This document shows positions 22,908 through 33,830 of a stretch of 64,000 bases of DNA, one piece after another. Source of the DNA: Micrasema longulum (lineage: Eukaryota > Arthropoda > Insecta > Trichoptera > Brachycentridae). The DNA is taken from positions 27,414-91,413 of the forward strand of contig JAGVSM010001694.1 of assembly GCA_022494885.1 (NCBI GenBank). Reading direction: 5' to 3'. Position 1 is the first letter of the stretch. Each line of letters begins with the position of its first letter. The position numbers and the translations under genes are program-made. The notes beneath the pieces are model-generated. The model ran no database searches. It was not told where the DNA came from and saw only the letters and a program-made list of their open reading frames with translations.

Positions 22908-23035
22908 TTTTTAGATATTTTCAACGAGTTGTAATTTCCAATTAGAAAATGGGAATCAACTTTGGTAGAGTGGGATTCGAACCTAAGATCTCTGATACAT
23001 GAATCTGCGACAAGATCCTAGAGACCACATTATTT
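22908..23035 (-). repeat. SINE-A copy
   Basis: 'ttttcaacgagttgtaa', 'tagaaaatgggaatcaa' and 'tagagtgggattcgaacct' (B box antisense) match the family. Confidence 0.75.
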
Positions 23036-23039
23036 CTCA

Positions 23040-23950
23040 GTTTAAATCATGCCTTAAAACACAATCTATCTTCTTTTCTTCTGTCCTTATTCTTTTTTCC
23101 TAAAGAATAAGAACAGAAAAAACGAAAAAAAAAGACTGTGATCAATATGAAATAATTTATGTATAGACATATAACGCTTTTTGTGTATCTGTTTCGTTTT
23201 ATTTTTTCTCGGATCGATTTTATAAAATTAATTTAACAAATAAGATATTTTATTTTATTGGTTTCTTGGAAAAAAAAACCTTTTGTTTACATGCTCCCTA
23301 ATGTACAAATATGTATGTACATAATTAAAATAAATAAAATGTTATTTGTATTAAACATATTTATATTAAATTATACGTGATAAATTTAAAAAATAAAACT
23401 TCGATTTGAATCAGTAAACTGCATCAGAATATTAACGCAATAATGTCGCAATTCTATTTTCAAGTTTTATTTTATTTTTATTTTTAGAAACCTTTCACTA
23501 AACGCTCCCTGTATGCAGGGTGAAACCAGATGTATTAGGGTGTCCCGGTGGTGATTTTACGCTTGACTAACCCTTCGGCTATACCAACCCCTATATTGGA
23601 GGTATTGGAACTCACAATCGAACTGAGGGAGAAATGTTTGATCCACCCCATGGATCAGATGCTGCAGGTTCTATGAACAATACTTACTACTTAGGAGGTG
23701 TGAGGCTTTGAAGCGATATGAAAATTTGTGAAAAACTTGCATTAGATCAATTATATTACATCAAGGAAAAATTATGTAATTAATTTTATTTGAATTCCTT
23801 ATACACCTTTATTTCGTTCATTTTTTTCTTCTTTCTTTTTTCGTTTCAAATATTGCAACGAGCATTAATCCACCAACTGCAGAATACTTTGCTTAATTGC
23901 TCCTCTTAAATTAATGTGATTAGTTTTTACTAATTTTTTATATGTATACA
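23040..23950. other. Unassigned
   Basis: 23500-23720 is a low-AT block ('ggtgtcccggtggtgatttt' and 'aggtattggaactcacaatc') with no open frame of note and no second copy here. It may be single-copy DNA or a TE end. Confidence 0.3.
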
Positions 23951-23952
23951 AA

Positions 23953-24310
23953 CATATTACAACACATATGAAGAATACTCTAGAGAATAAAATAAAATAT
24001 AAGTATAGCCATCTACAGGACTAACAACCAGTCATTAGCTGGTTTAAGTAGCTGCTTTACACACTGTATAATAATCATAATTCTACCTATATTTGAACAT
24101 CTATTATCCATCAATTCGTCCATCTGTTAATGTTAGTGAAATGAAAGAGCTGAGACTTTTATTGAAGATATATGATTCATCTGATGAAAATATTATTTTT
24201 TTATGCACTTAGACCAGGTGCATTCATCTACATTTTTTTAAGTTTGTCCAATTTTTTTGTTGGCAATAACTGGATTCAACTCCCTAGAGAGCTGTTAATA
24301 TTAACGTATT
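23953..24310 (-). mobile_element. Retroposon unit copy (diverged)
   Basis: Full antisense unit from 'attacaacacatatgaagaa' to 'gattcaactccctagagagc'. It contains 'cattagctggtttaagtagc' and 'catctgttaatgttagtgaa'. It is the upstream neighbour of the nested cluster at 24340-25182. Confidence 0.7.
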
Positions 24311-24339
24311 TATTTATTCATATTTTTTATCGTACAAAC

Positions 24340-24533
24340 TATACTTATAATTAAAATAATGTGACCTCACTCGGTTTACCCGTGCCGAGGACATTTAACA
24401 ATATACTTTTTTTTAATATTTTAACATTTGAGAATAAACAAAGAAGACTAACTTAATAAACAGAAATAATTAACAAAACGTTCAGACAGTTTTAAACACT
24501 ACAAATGTATGTTTATAATTAATTATGCGTATC
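24340..24533. repeat. Repeat R, left part (copy 1)
   Basis: Matches 48350-48530: 'gacctcactcggtttacccg', 'tgccgaggacatttaac' and 'gtttataattaatta'. The repeat resumes at 25054 after an inserted retroposon. Confidence 0.8.
24519..24533. repeat. Target-site duplication, left
   Basis: ttaattatgcgtatc. Matches 25054-25068 (ttaattatgcatatc) at 14 of 15 bases. Confidence 0.75.
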
Positions 24534-25053
24534 AACAATATTTTGAGTTTGTCCAAATTTTTGTAGACAAGGACTAGATTCAACTCCATGGGGAGCTGCT
24601 TATATTAACATACTACAACAGAGATGGAGAACATTTAAGAGAAGGTAATGTAGAAGTCTAGGCATCTACAGGTCTTATGACCTATCAATGTCTTCAATGT
24701 TATGATAGTCCTTGTCTATAAAAATTTGGACAAACTCAAAATATTGTTGACCTGGTCCATGAAGAAGTATAGAAATTTAAAAAAATAATAATTTCAGGCG
24801 TTGCCTGTAGTATGTAGGTGAAATAATTCAATTATATGAATCTCACCCGCATAAATAAAAGTTTCAGCTCTTTAACTTCACAAACATCAACAGATGAAAG
24901 AATTGAAGGAATATAAATGTTCGAATATAGGCAGAATGGTGAATGTTACACAGTGTGTAAAGTGGCCACCTAATTGATAGGTCATAAGCCCTGTAGATGC
25001 CTAGACTTCTATATTACCTTCTCTTAAATGTTCTTCATCTCTGTTGTAGTATG
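24534..25053 (+). mobile_element. Retroposon with one inverted end, 15-bp TSD
   Basis: Inserted in repeat R. 24534-24690 begins aacaatattttgagtttgtc and is inverted relative to 24709-25053, which runs 'tccttgtct...' to '...catctctgttgtagtatg' in sense. The two parts are joined by 18 filler bases. The inverted part spans the junction between the end of one unit and the start of the next, so the source RNA or DNA was at least a partial dimer. TSD 24519-24533 / 25054-25068. Confidence 0.85.
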
Positions 25054-25182
25054 TTAATTATGCATATCTTTATTATTTATATTACAAAACGCACAATGAA
25101 AGAACAAAAACCTAACACAAGCTATACACTTGTGGAGCAGTTGATTCATTGATCCAATATTGGTTTGGGCGAATGAGACAAC
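25054..25182. repeat. Repeat R, right part (copy 1)
   Basis: 'tttatattacaaaacgcaca' and 'gtggagcagttga', then 'gagac', match 48540-48587 plus 49258-49312. This copy lacks the LINE inserted there and so shows the empty site. Confidence 0.8.
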
Positions 25183-25930
25183 AGAGATGAATAATTTAGA
25201 TATGAAAATATAAAAGTCTAGGCATCTAGATGGACGTGTCATTGAGTGGTTTAAGAAGAAACTTTACACATTGTTTAACATTCCTCATTCTGCCCATATT
25301 GTTTCCAAAGAATTCCAAGTCGTGTGATGAATTGACTAATCTACACATTCTGGACATTGGGGCACAAAAACCAAAGTTGTTCTTCGAAGATTTTATAAAT
25401 ACCAGATTTTGACTTCTGGTGACACAGTTAGGAACATGAAAAGAAATTGATTGCCACAGAGATGGGACATCACTTAAAGCATTAAGTATTTTAAAAATGC
25501 ATATAAGGTCCATCTCAGTTCTACGTCTCTCCAATGAAGACAGATTAAGAGATTGCTCTATTTCAAAATAAGAATAATTACCCCTTTGTAATCCGAGCAA
25601 CCATGCCACTTTTCTTAGAAAACGGTGTTGGACAGACTCGATATGGTCAATATGAGTCCTGTAGAATGGAGACCAAATAGGAGAAGTGTATTCTAGATGG
25701 GGTCGAACTAGTGAGCAATAAAGAGTTTTGATGGTATTAATATTTTTGAAGTCCGCCGTCACTCTATTGATAAAACCGAGAAGTTTGAGAGATTTGTTTA
25801 CAATATTATCAATGTGTTCACGATAGGAGAGTTTACTATCTAAAGTAATACCAAGATCCTTTATTGACGAAACCATTGAAAGGGAAGTGTTTTTTAGTTT
25901 TTAGTTGAATTGTATTGGTTTTTTTTTGTC
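25183..25930 (-). pseudogene. LINE reverse transcriptase C-terminal fragment (Jockey/CR1-like)
   Basis: 216 codons open on the minus strand (25876-25229), 5'-truncated; the frame also reads PIQFN and KLKNTSLSMVSSIKDLG upstream. Blocks: IKDLGITLDSKLSYREHIDN (palm end), TIKTLYCSLVRPHLEYTSPI then WSPF (thumb), IESVQHRFLRKVAW, LERRRTEMDLICIFKILN, VTRSQNLVFIKSSKNNFGF, and the end FFGNNMGRMRNVKQCVKFLL then KPLNDTSI-stop. The 3' region ends 'catctctgttgt'. Its last ~130 bp align with the end of the short retroposon units. The least decayed LINE coding fragment here, together with 48588-49251. Confidence 0.9.
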
Positions 25931-25934
25931 GCTT

Positions 25935-26875
25935 AATTATAAATTATATTATTAAAACTATTATTTTTTATCGTTCAACAAAAGTACCAATTAAAAAAAA
26001 TATAAAACCTATTAATATAGCAAGATCCTACAAACGAAAATATTTTATTTGTATTAATAAAACATTTAAAACAAATTATTCAAAAATCATCAAAGAAAAC
26101 AAAAATCAAGTCCTGTGCCTCTTTCTCAAAAATTTGTTTTCGTCCTTGAAAGCCTTATACGCTTCTTATATATTAAATATTCTCCGAAAGAAAAGAAGCT
26201 TCTGAGCAAAAGTCATGCGCGTTTCGAATATTATACAATTCATATTACGGAAAATCCTCGTACGAACATTTTGCTGAGACCTCTCCTTATTGTTCGACCC
26301 GGCGACGTGTGGGGACTCTCTGTCGGTGAAGCGAGTCACGGGGGACTCTCTGTCAGCGGCGTATAGGGGAAAGTTAGCAAAAATATTCCTTAGGAATACA
26401 AACTCTATGCAGATTAATGAGGGGGTGTGGATGTATGGACAGAGGCCAACACGTTGTTCCCACCTCTCGGATTCCCTCGAAATCGATTCAACATCCTTTT
26501 AAAACAATGTATTTTTCTGTAATTCTCGAACTTCTGTTTTAAAACAGACATTATTTTTTTCTTGTTTTTTTGTAAGCAAGAGATGGCGTAATAAAATAAA
26601 TAACATAATTAGAAAACATTTTCAGTGATAAACTCAGAACATTATGAGAATCGTTAAAGGCATTTCGAACTGTCTGGTTTGAGTCAGTTTATAGACGAAC
26701 CATACAATTTTATACTCGCATATAAAAATAGGGAATCAGTTGACTACTGGTCCGATATTTACAGACCTTCGACCGATAAACCGATGTTTTTAACCACTAT
26801 GTTTATGTACATAAAGACAATCTTAAACATACAAAAAAATAAATCTGCAATGTACTTTTTGTATGACGTCTACTA
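25935..26875. other. Unassigned, with a GC-richer island
   Basis: 26200-26500 is noticeably less AT-rich, with CpGs and frames open in several phases, but no domain recognised. It could be an exon, promoter or transposon end. Confidence 0.3.
26311..26354. repeat. 14-bp direct repeat, 30-bp spacing
   Basis: ggggactctctgtc occurs at 26311-26324 and 26341-26354, separated by 16 bp. Confidence 0.8.
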
Positions 26876-26880
26876 TAAAA

Positions 26881-27065
26881 CTAACTCGGTGTCGTGGGTT
26901 TGATTCCAGCCAGTCACAAGAATAAATATATTTGGTTTTTTTTAAATCGGTCTGGAAGTTTCGTATTTTTCATAACTTCCTTCCATGTTCTCTCTTCTCC
27001 GTCTGCTGATAAACATCTTATAAGAGAATCTCAGCGGGTTATTCCTTTAAAAACTGTATACATAT
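26881..27065 (+). repeat. SINE-C copy
   Basis: B-box-like gggtttgattccagcc, then 'aatcggtctggaagtt', 'acttccttccatgttc' and 'tctgctgataa', and the end 'cagcgggttattcctttaaa'. These match 59492-59712. The head is shortened. Confidence 0.75.
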
Positions 27066-27139
27066 CGGTACATATTGTTTTATGTGTTTATTGTTGTAAT
27101 TGTCATTGTTATTGTTGTTGTTGATATTGTTATTTCAGA

Positions 27140-27755
27140 TCTATATAATAAATACGTTTAACAATCATTATTCTGCCTAACATTTATGATGTACAGAGCA
27201 TTTAGACATACTCAAAATGTTGTTGAATATGTATTCTGACTAAAATGATAATTTGGTAGCGACAACTAGAGAAATAACCTTATGGGTTTCGAACCGTCAT
27301 ACGTCAGTAGGGTCGCAGTGAGTCACATCTTGTGATTCTATTGTATTATATTCTAAGTCTAAGTATTTTTCTAACTTCTTCTAACTTTGAGATTATTTTT
27401 ATACAACCTTTACGAAAAAATGTACTCCTGTTCTGTATGTATTATTATGTATTTTCATTTATTTTCTACTAATATGTAATGATTTTTTTTTTCTTTTTCT
27501 TCTTAATTTATATTTATTTTTTGCTTTTTTCTTTGTGTAAAATGCAATTCTGTGTTCATATTTAAAAATGCACTTCTGTATTTCCACTTTTATACTAATA
27601 TGTAAAGATGATATTTTTGATATTTTCCTTTTTCTTCTAAAAATCATTTATATATTTTGTACTACTTCTTTGTAAAATACATGTCTGTATTTATATGTAT
27701 TTGTGTATGTAAAAACATGTAAAAGCCTAAAAGGCGTTTAAATAAATAAATAAAT
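27140..27755 (+). repeat. Probable LINE 3' untranslated region and tail
   Basis: T-rich noncoding DNA ending 'gcctaaaaggcgtttaaata' and a TAAA/AATA tail at 27740-27755. An AATA tail after a short hairpin (gcctaaaaggc) is the usual look of a Jockey/CR1 LINE terminus. No coding part was found upstream. Confidence 0.45.
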
Positions 27756-27759
27756 GCTG

Positions 27760-29380
27760 CATAAACATATTAAACACTACTGACTAGTCCAACTCGTAAG
27801 CGTCCACGTCACGTTCCCTAGGCAATGGGATCACACTCATAATGGTGTGATCACAGCAGATAACGAGAGGATGAAAGGCGAGTTTCTGGCGCCTCCTAAC
27901 CAAAACCAACCAGCTTAGGTAAGGGAAACCACTTTGGTTTTTTTTACCAGGAATCAATATGGCGAGTACATTCAACAAGCAGTTGTCCTGGCCTCAGAGT
28001 TGCGCAGGACTAAAATTCTTTCGCTGTAGTGATTGCCAATGTCGGAGAGACCTGGTATGGCACCGCAAAAAGAAGAATAACCTAATAGAGTCACCCATAT
28101 AGAGTAAAACTGTTCTTTAATTATTGACCACGCGCTCAGCTACAGATTACAGAAATGCAACAGGCCGGGCCGTAGGTATTCGCGTAGAGAATTGCAAATG
28201 TACCCAAAACCGCCCATTACACGTTTATTGTTTAATTAAAAACCTATGTTCTATAAAACATTTGTACTTTGCAATATAGTTTAAAGGCTTTTCTAGAGAA
28301 TTATTACTCTGAGTTTTTTGCTCTAGAATATTTCACAGGACTATGATTACCATCTGCTCATCAACCAATCATCCTACCTTCGTGTTACAATTTCTCAAGC
28401 AAGATACGTACAATTTAGTGCTCTGTGCACCATTACATGCGGCATGGAAATATTTAAAAATAAAACGGTGAAAAACGTTAACTCGAAAATATGAGGATTT
28501 GACTCAATGACGCGGTTTTGCTTAAACGTTCTGCAAACCAACAAAATAACCTAAGTCATATGAAATTTCTTATATCTGTAGTTTTAAAAATAAATTTAAA
28601 GTTAAGTCGTATACCGGGTATTTTATTCAGGCTCAAAGCTTTTAATAACCTTATATTTACTTAATATAAAATTAAGAAAAATTTTCTTAAATGAGCACTT
28701 AACATCTTACTATATTTAAGATATAAAAGAGTGGAATTGGAACAAAACTTTAATGTTTTAATTCTAAAAACACGGATTTGATAGTTAAAAGTTGTATGCC
28801 AGTATACTTACGATATATAATGTAAGATAATAGTTCATGTTGCGTAAATTTCGTCGATTTATTATTGATTTGAGAGGTAATTAAATTTATGTTTTGTATT
28901 TTTCAAAATATAAAACACCAAAAAACCTTCATATTATATCTTTCAAAATATTATTTTATTCACGGGAAATCATTTATGTAGGTCTAAAAGGGTTAATGAA
29001 GTAAAAATAATACGCTTTAGTTATTTTAGGTTAGTTAAATACTTGTTTACGTTATTAATGTTATCAAATTAAAAGTTAATTCTATGCAGTTTTGCTCTAA
29101 ACAACATTAATTTGGCTTCAAACTGCTGACTAAAAGCTGAAAGTTAGTTTGACAGCCACTAGCAGAGGTTACAAAATAAACATTCAAAAGCTACTATTAA
29201 AAAATATATATTTCTATGCTCATTCAAAAAAAGTAAACCTAAATATAATTAGAGAAAAATTTTAATCCTGTAGAGTACAAAGTGTAAATTGTCCAGGAGA
29301 GATGCTAAAAGTAAATAATGATAACAATATGAACTTGTTTTTTCCATAACAATGCAATATTGCAGTTCAAAAAACCGTTA
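27760..29380. other. Unassigned
   Basis: 27780-28200 is lower in AT, with 'aatgtcggagagacctggta' and similar. It looks like a retroelement end, but I cannot place it. The remainder is AT-rich. Confidence 0.3.
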
Positions 29381-29384
29381 AAAT

Positions 29385-29580
29385 CTTTGTTTCTCGTCCA
29401 CCCTGTAGAGAATCAAACTCAGGACCTCAAGAATGACTCAACTCCTCAACGAGGACAACTCATCTCCACTCTTTTAACCTGAGATCAGCCATCGAATTAA
29501 AAAAACTCATCCAAGGTTCTGGTTTTATTTCACACACAAAGCTGTATTCTTCATCTGCCTGAACACATAGAAAATTATAA
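29385..29580 (-). repeat. SINE-D-like repeat
   Basis: 'accctgtagagaatcaaact' (tRNA B-box antisense), 'gagatcagccatcga', 'catccaaggttctggtttta' and 'tttcacacacaaagctg' match the other D copies. Confidence 0.7.
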
Positions 29581-29933
29581 ACATTAGTTGCTTATAATTT
29601 AATTAGTTAATTTTAGTATTTTTAGTTTGTTTAAATGATTTATCTCAGTTAATAAATAATAAAGTAGACTTTAACCTACTCTCCAAAACTAATATTCATG
29701 TCCCCTTTTGCGTGACAAGAAGTAAGTATTTATTTCATCTGCCAGTCTGTGGCACTAACTATGCACAACATTCTTTCCTCTATCGTTCTTGCTCAAATTA
29801 TAATGCTTTTTTTCATCTATTGATATATTTAACATTCCCTGTAATTTATTTATAAATAAATTAAGACTCATTCTTTTTGGCTGCGATACGCTCCCACTTA
29901 CTATTAAATGATGCTCACGCTTACACACACCTG

Positions 29934-30008
29934 AACACTTACTCCCACACAAATACACACAAACACACCTCTACACTTACTCTCATACAAATACACACAA
30001 ACACACCC
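29934..30008. repeat. ~37-bp tandem duplication in CA-rich DNA
   Basis: 'acacttactcccacacaaat' then 'acacacaaacacacc' is repeated once with small changes. Minisatellite-like. Confidence 0.75.
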
Positions 30009-30009
30009 T

Positions 30010-30528
30010 TTTTATGTGCCACAATTTAATTTGTATGATTTTTATTTAGAAACTTCGCTGGTCTGTCGTTAAACCGTATTTTTTTCATGTTATCATTGTC
30101 GACTGTTTGTTTCCATAAAATAAATAATAAATATTATTGGTTTTGAAATCATCGTAAACCCCTGTTTCACCTTATTAAATGCAATTTCACGTCACGACAA
30201 AATTACTATTGCGTTTGTCTCTTGTTTGTTAAATGTTAGTGAATCTATGGACAACACTGAACTGTGGAAATACGAAAAGGGTAAACACGAAGTTTCATTT
30301 GCCTCCAAAATAATTATAAATTTCAATGCGAAACGTGGTTGACAACAAATATATTTAAACACGCCATTAGACATAAATGCGTTATTACTGTTTATCAAAA
30401 CGCTGTTATCCTTATCGAACTGCATGTTAAATAAAGGACTCCAAAAATTATATGTTACACCAATCTTTAGACATATTTACAATGTAGGAATTTTTAAGAG
30501 TATCTGAATGAAAATGAGCAACTGTAAT
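30010..30528. other. Unassigned
   Basis: No supported feature. The short ORF at 30192-30425 (-) has no recognisable domain. Confidence 0.3.
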
Positions 30529-30542
30529 TAAATAATTGACAT
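30529..30542. repeat. Target-site duplication, left
   Basis: taaataattgacat, identical to 31047-31060. Confidence 0.9.
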
Positions 30543-31046
30543 TAACATATTACAACAGAGATGAAGAACATTTAAGAGAAGGTAATATAGAAGTCCAGGC
30601 ATCTACAGGGCGTATGAACTGTCAATGGCTGGTTTAAGTGGCCACTTTACACACTGTGTAACATTCACCATTCTGCCTATATTTGAACATCTATATTCCT
30701 TCAATTCTTTCATCTGTTGATGTTTGTGAAGTTAAAGAGCTGAAACCTTTATTTATGCAGGTGAGATTCAACTAATTGAATTATTTCACCTACATACTAG
30801 GCAACGCCTGAAAATATTATTTTTTCAATTTCTAAACTTCTTCATGGACCAGGTAATTTATCAACAATATTTTGAGTTTGTCCAAATTTTTGTAGATAAG
30901 GACTGGATTCAAGATGCCTGGACTTCTATATTACCTTCTCTTAAATGTTCTTCATCTCTGTTGTAATATCAATAATTCATCTCAGCTCCCCAGGGAGTTG
31001 AATCCAGTCCTTGTCTACAAAAATTTGGACAAACTCAAAATATTGT
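30543..31046 (-). mobile_element. Retroposon with one inverted end, 14-bp perfect TSD
   Basis: 30543-30912 is a full antisense unit ('taacatattacaacagagat' to 'aaggactggattcaa'). 30913-31046 is in the opposite orientation: 'gatgcctggacttctatatt', through 'catctctgttgtaat', to 'ctccccagggagttgaatcc' and 'ctcaaaatattgt'. It therefore crosses a unit-unit junction. The 14-bp duplication proves insertion as a single event. Same architecture as 24534-25053, mirrored, with a different internal breakpoint but the same outer boundary. Confidence 0.9.
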
Positions 31047-31060
31047 TAAATAATTGACAT
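31047..31060. repeat. Target-site duplication, right
   Basis: taaataattgacat, identical to 30529-30542. Confidence 0.9.
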
Positions 31061-31309
31061 ATTGATATTACTGTTGAATTCAATTTTCCGTATTCTAGTA
31101 ATCATAGATTGCCTAATATTAGGATTGTTACCAGAAATTAAAAAGGTAAAGAATATGTTATGATAACAAATAAAAAAAGGCTCTGGCGGCCAACGTGTTT
31201 CTTATATTATATGTATTACAATTAATTTATATCAATACAGTTTTAATATATTAATATTTAATACTTCGCGATTAAACATTTATTTAATGGCTGTAAATAT
31301 TTGTATTTA

Positions 31310-31370
31310 ACCACTTACCGACTTTTTTGGATCTACCGGTTTCAAGATGGTGGAGTAATTACACAAAAAT
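31310..31370. repeat. Repeat F fragment
   Basis: 'tatttaaccacttaccgac' and 'ctaccggtttcaagatgg' resemble repeat F. Confidence 0.45.
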
Positions 31371-31622
31371 ATAAAACCAACGTGCTGATAGGACACGTGC
31401 TGTTTGTAGCTAACACAAACATTCACTGACTGACGTTTTAAATAAATGTTGGATTGATAGTTAAAAAGAAGGGAGAGAAGATTGGCGGAGCATGAATGTA
31501 CCATGTGAAGGTTAACCATTACCATTGAACATCGTATAATGGGCTATATTGAAAGGTTATGTGATTATTTAATGTTGATAATTATTTCTCCAGCAAAATC
31601 AGATATGTTTATGTAAACCAGC

Positions 31623-31765
31623 TCATGACAGGTCAGAAGCCCTGTAAATGCTTTTACTTCCATATTCCTTTTGCGAAAATGTTTTCCCTCTCTAGGGGGG
31701 AAATCCAGCCTGTCTGCAAACATTTGGACATACTCAAAACATTGTTCGATCTATGCAATGTCTCG
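31623..31765 (+). repeat. Retroposon junction fragment (unit end plus next unit start)
   Basis: 'atgacaggtcagaagccctg' and 'tgttttccctctct' (unit end) run straight into 'ggaaatccagcctgtctgc', 'aacatttggacatactcaaa' and 'acattgtt' (unit start). Another witness to head-to-tail organisation. Confidence 0.75.
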
Positions 31766-31845
31766 CAGCAGTTTCCTGCAATGGTCTCGACACTTAGACA
31801 AAACGCACCCTTGTTCGCTTCTCCTGAAAATGCCCCTCATTTAAA
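31755..31845. repeat. ~85-bp repeat shared with 55878-55965
   Basis: 'gcaatgtctcgcagcagttt', 'cctgcaatg' and 'cttctcctgaaaatg' recur at the second site in the same order. Confidence 0.55.
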
Positions 31846-31849
31846 TCGT

Positions 31850-32900
31850 CTCTTGCTTTTTTTCGTCCCCCTGGTCACAAAAATTTCGTGACAGACCTGA
31901 AAATTTTGGCCGTTTATTAATCTTATCTTTCAGTGACTACAAATACCTCACATTATCTCAAAGAAGCGTATCTTCTCGAGCTATGATTTTTTACAGAAAA
32001 ATACCATGCTTTTTCCGTCTCTGGGGGTCACTTTGAAAGCAAGATGTCCTTTATCATTTTCATCTTTTAGAATAAAAATCCTGATGGAATAAAAGCAAGA
32101 TTTTCATGTTAGTAAATTCGGTTTCTCTTATTGTAAAAATCTCTATTGCTTTCGACACGAGAAATACTTTGACTTTACGACTGGAAGGAAGATATCTCGT
32201 ATCTACATGCAGGCTATTTGTTGAAAGTTATTTTACGTTCTGCGGGAGAGTGGATACATTTTACGGTTAGTTTTTTCCGTACAAAGGCAATAAAAATTCC
32301 TCACATATGGAAAACGCTTCCCTACCAGCGCTTTTTTTTAACAGTTTGAGACAGGTGGATGCTTTTTTTCCAGGTGCATATGTTAACATAATCGCTGTGT
32401 TAAAACCCGCTAAAAAATATATCTATGTAATACCGTTGTAGCAAAACTGTTTCCATATAAAATAATAATTTTATAGAAATTTGACTTACCGAAGTTTTGT
32501 TACAAGGTTACGAGAATTAAATTAGGTGATTTCACTATCCTTTTATTTATTTTTTAAGAAGGTAAACCTGAAAAGAAAATATAAAATAAAAAATAATGAA
32601 ACCCACTAAACCGCGAAACCGGTTTGTTCGCAGGTTTCTCATTTTTCATTTATAAAAAAAAAAGTCAAAGAAATAATATAAATTTAAAAATTAATATACA
32701 TATTATTAAAAACTAAAAGCATACGTATTTTTTACACAAAATTTATTCACTAAAATTTAAATAGATGGCTGTTAACATAAAATAATAATAAAAATATAGC
32801 CTTGTTATATATTAAACATTTATTTTTAAGTTTTGTCAACATTTTCTTTAAAGATCTGCTTACGAATCTTATTTACATATTTATCTGAAATTTGATTTTT
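31850..32900. other. Unassigned
   Basis: 31850-32400 is of mixed composition with no long frame or match in the window. The rest is AT-rich. Confidence 0.3.
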
Positions 32901-32904
32901 AACT

Positions 32905-33190
32905 TTATCATTCTATGTCTGCTCCTAAGTTGGAGCATATGGTATTCATAAAGAGCCTCCGTGCATCTCTATCGGCTGCCAACATCTTTGCGTTCTCCCA
33001 AATCAGGTTATCTTCCCGAAGTTCTGACATAAACTGCCGACAAACAGTCAGCATGGAACGTCCAGGACGTCGAAAACCTGATGCCTTGCAAAGTAGGCAA
33101 GCGTGGTTAAGGCTGTCAGGAGGTATCCGCAGTATGGCCTAGCCAACCGTATTGCCTTCGCTTGACGACAGTTGTCACCGGAGTTCACTG
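32905..33190 (-). pseudogene. LINE 3' coding relic (RTE-like), copy 1
   Basis: The reverse complement aligns with 60770-61045: 'ccatactgcggat', 'cttgcctactttgcaaggca', 'cgacgtcctggacgttcc', 'atgtcagaacttcggga' and 'atatgctccaactta'. In the better copy this codes FMSELRDANLSWEDAQELAA followed by DRDTRGIF, an ORF2 end. The 75-codon plus-strand ORF here is its shadow. Confidence 0.65.
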
Positions 33191-33194
33191 CGTC

Positions 33195-33655
33195 CGTTTT
33201 CTTATTACGTCATATCTCACAAATTCAAACCACCGCGCACCCAAGACTATTCTATTTTCAAAACTAAGAATTGTCAACGACTAAATAAAATACAATGAAA
33301 TGAATACCGAACAATACTGCTGAACCTAGTCGTGATAATTGAAATTAGTTTACGTTAAATGTTGAAAATAATTAACAACATTGTTTCAAAATAACCGGAA
33401 TCAATGCTAGGCAGAGAGAGTCTGCATTTAGTTTCTCAGTTGTTGGTAATATGTTGCGCTTCAGCGTTGGTAGGCCTGGCACCTAATATTGCAAGTGTTG
33501 CAAGTGCCTGTAGGTATTAAACCTCTTAATACCAGAGTTTTTTTTTTGTTGCATTTATTTAAAAGTACTATTTTTCTCTTCATATTTTTTTTTAAATCTG
33601 TATGTATTTATATGTATTTTTATACTAGTTACCTTAGTAGTAGTTTTAAATAATA
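33195..33655. other. Unassigned
   Basis: Nothing recognised. Confidence 0.3.
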
Positions 33656-33659
33656 AATA

Positions 33660-33830
33660 ATGTAAAGTTTATATTTGAAGCCCTAATTTTGTGGTTATTC
33701 ATTATAATAAAATAAATAAAACAACTTTGTTTTTAACCACTATTTTTTTTTATTTTTTTTAGTTACGTGAACCTTGACGAAGAAGCTTGTTTGCTTTGAA
33801 ACCGATCGGTAAAGATTATTATATTTTATA
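33660..33830. repeat. Repeat F copy with flank
   Basis: 'gtaaagtttatatttgaag', 'tttgtggttattcattataa', 'aacaactttgtttttaacca' and 'gacgaagaagcttgtttgct' then 'ttgaaaccgatcgg' match 51425-51600 closely. Confidence 0.75.

Noticed and set aside
24178..24190. ctgatgaaa hammerhead-like core
   Set aside because: No GAAA partner and stems at suitable distances; it lies at a mutated position of a decayed unit.
29934..30008. CRISPR-like array
   Set aside because: Only two adjacent CA-rich copies without unique spacers; a simple tandem duplication in eukaryotic DNA.
32915..33142. 75-codon plus-strand ORF
   Set aside because: Antisense of the LINE relic that matches 60770-61045 on the opposite strand.
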